The translations under genes and the position numbers were made by a program. A DNA stretch of 6,007 nucleotides. Source: Geodermatophilaceae bacterium (lineage in GTDB: Bacteria > Actinomycetota > Actinomycetes > Mycobacteriales > Geodermatophilaceae). The DNA lies in NCBI GenBank assembly GCA_013696785.1, contig JACCXW010000419.1, forward strand, positions 1-6,007, given 5' to 3'. The notes beneath the pieces were generated by a model. That model had not been told where the DNA came from and ran no database searches. It was given only the letters and a program-made list of their open reading frames with translations. Every line of letters starts with the position of its first letter. Position 1 is the stretch's first letter. Shown here in pieces: positions 4,865-6,007 of the stretch.

Positions 4865-6007
4865 CTAGAGCTTCTCGACCGGCGCGTAGCGCAGCAGCAA
4901 CCGCTTCGTCCCGGAACTCCCGAAGTCGATCGTGGCCTCGGCCTTGTCACCCTCGCCCCGCGTCGCCACGACGCTGCCCAGGCCGAAGGCGTCGTGACTG
5001 ACGCGATCCCCGACGTCCAGCGGGACTACCGGACGGTTGCCCACCCCGCCGCGCAGCCCGCCGCGGGACAGGGCTGCCCCGGCCAACCGGGCTTGTGCGG
5101 ACTGCCCGCCCGAATACTGGTGATCACGTGAGGGTTCGGTCCTGACCCAGTGCACGAGTTCGTCCGGAATCTCTTCCAGGAAACGAGACGGCGGGTTGTA
5201 CGACGGCTGCCCCCATGCGGAGCGGGTCATCGCGCGGGAGATGTGCAGGAGTCGCTGCGCCCGGGTGATCGCCACGTAGGCCAGGCGACGCTCCTCCTCC
5301 ATCTCCGCGGGCTCTCCGAACGTGCGCATATGCGGGAAGATGCCGTCTTCGAGCCCGGTCAGGAAGACGACAGGAAACTCCAGGCCCTTGGCGGTGTGCA
5401 CGGTCATCATCAGGATGGCGCCCGGCTGCGGATCGTCCGGTCCAGCGTCGGCGGGGATCTCGTCGGCGTCGGCGACCAGGGAGACCTGCTCGAGGAAGTC
5501 CGTGAGTGTCCCGTCCGGGCGTTGCTGTTCGAACTCCGCCGCCACCGAGATCATCTCGTTGAGGTTGTCCACCCGTCCTTCGTCCTGCGGATCGGTGCTG
5601 GCCTCCAGCTCGGCCAGGTAGCCGGTGCGGTCGAGCACCGCGGCGAGCAGACTGCTCGGCCCGGCGCCGTCGAGTGCCAGGGAGCGGAATTCGGCCATCA
5701 TCGTGGTGAACTCGGTGATCGCGGCGACAGACCGGGGGTTGATCCCGGGTGCGTCCCCGCACCGCTCCAGCGCCTGCGGGAACGGGATGCGGTCACGGGA
5801 TGCCAGCGCCTCGACGCAGGCCTCCGCGCGCTGGCCGATGCCTCGGCGCGGTGTGTTGATGATGCGGCGCAGGCTGACCACGTCGACCGGGTTCGCGATC
5901 GTCTTGAGGTAGGCGAGCGCGTCACGGACCTCGCGGCGCTCGTAGAAGCGGACGCCGCCGACCACGCGGTAGGGCAGGCCGACCCGGATGAAGATCTCCT
6001 CGAACAC
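4865..6007 (-). CDS. pcrA: ATP-dependent DNA helicase PcrA/UvrD, C-terminal half (partial)
   Basis: A superfamily 1A 3'-5' DNA helicase with roles in nucleotide excision repair and clearing of recombination and transcription intermediates. The window shows the last 380 residues of a protein usually near 750-800 long. The start and the Walker A and B motifs lie past 6007. Visible in order: GLPYRVVGGVRFYERREVRDALAYL (10-34), which closes the 2A/2B region with the conserved GG-x-RF-x-x-R; the 2B domain (about 40-190); motif V (MMTVHTAKGLEFPVVFLTGLEDGIFPH, 200-226); and motif VI (EEERRLAYVAITRAQ, 237-251). A low-complexity linker (about 295-328) and a C-terminal Tudor-like module (VGDRVSHDAFGLGSVV, 332-347, to the end) follow. 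In PcrA this module contacts RNA polymerase, and its presence favours PcrA/UvrD over Rep or UvrD2. No frameshift is seen. Confidence 0.95.
   Translation of the reverse strand: MFEEIFIRVGLPYRVVGGVRFYERREVRDALAYLKTIANPVDVVSLRRIINTPRRGIGQRAEACVEALASRDRIPFPQALERCGDAPGINPRSVAAITEFTTMMAEFRSLALDGAGPSSLLAAVLDRTGYLAELEASTDPQDEGRVDNLNEMISVAAEFEQQRPDGTLTDFLEQVSLVADADEIPADAGPDDPQPGAILMMTVHTAKGLEFPVVFLTGLEDGIFPHMRTFGEPAEMEEERRLAYVAITRAQRLLHISRAMTRSAWGQPSYNPPSRFLEEIPDELVHWVRTEPSRDHQYSGGQSAQARLAGAALSRGGLRGGVGNRPVVPLDVGDRVSHDAFGLGSVVATRGEGDKAEATIDFGSSGTKRLLLRYAPVEKL

Overview
The window is high-GC DNA from an actinobacterium. This rests on near-saturating G/C at third codon positions, the protein families present, and the gene order helicase / M23 peptidase / IcmB-like protein / sucC / sucD, which from memory resembles a chromosomal neighbourhood in Streptomyces and related genera. 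It reads as ordinary core chromosome. I see no insertion sequence, integrase, tRNA, rRNA or CRISPR array.

Layout, left to right. Positions 1-38 hold the first 12 codons of a minus-strand gene with a clear ribosome binding site. A 165-base gap follows. Next come sucD (204-1079) and sucC (1091-2257), both minus strand and 11 bases apart, encoding the two subunits of succinyl-CoA synthetase. After a 101-base leader lie a stand-alone cobalamin-binding protein like the small subunit IcmB of isobutyryl-CoA mutase (2359-2760) and, 54 bases upstream of it, an unrecognised eight-helix membrane protein (2815-3795). A 283-base region (3796-4078) separates this gene from a divergent plus-strand gene for a secreted M23 (LytM-type) murein endopeptidase (4079-4819). 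This region carries a direct repeat resembling an MtrA box and a stable hairpin. The right end is the C-terminal half of the UvrD/PcrA helicase (4865-6007, minus), convergent with the peptidase gene and cut by the window edge.

How the genes relate: SucC and SucD form one enzyme of the TCA cycle. The cobalamin-binding subunit belongs to the acyl-CoA mutases, which interconvert branched and linear acyl-CoAs and include the enzymes that make succinyl-CoA, so it may be linked metabolically to SucCD. Its catalytic large subunit is not in the window. The peptidase and helicase are separate housekeeping functions (cell-wall remodelling and DNA repair).

I did not find an obviously new system. The points most worth a second look are the MtrA-like repeat and hairpin upstream of the peptidase, the Cys-x-Cys pair beside its active site, and the unassigned membrane protein next to icmB.
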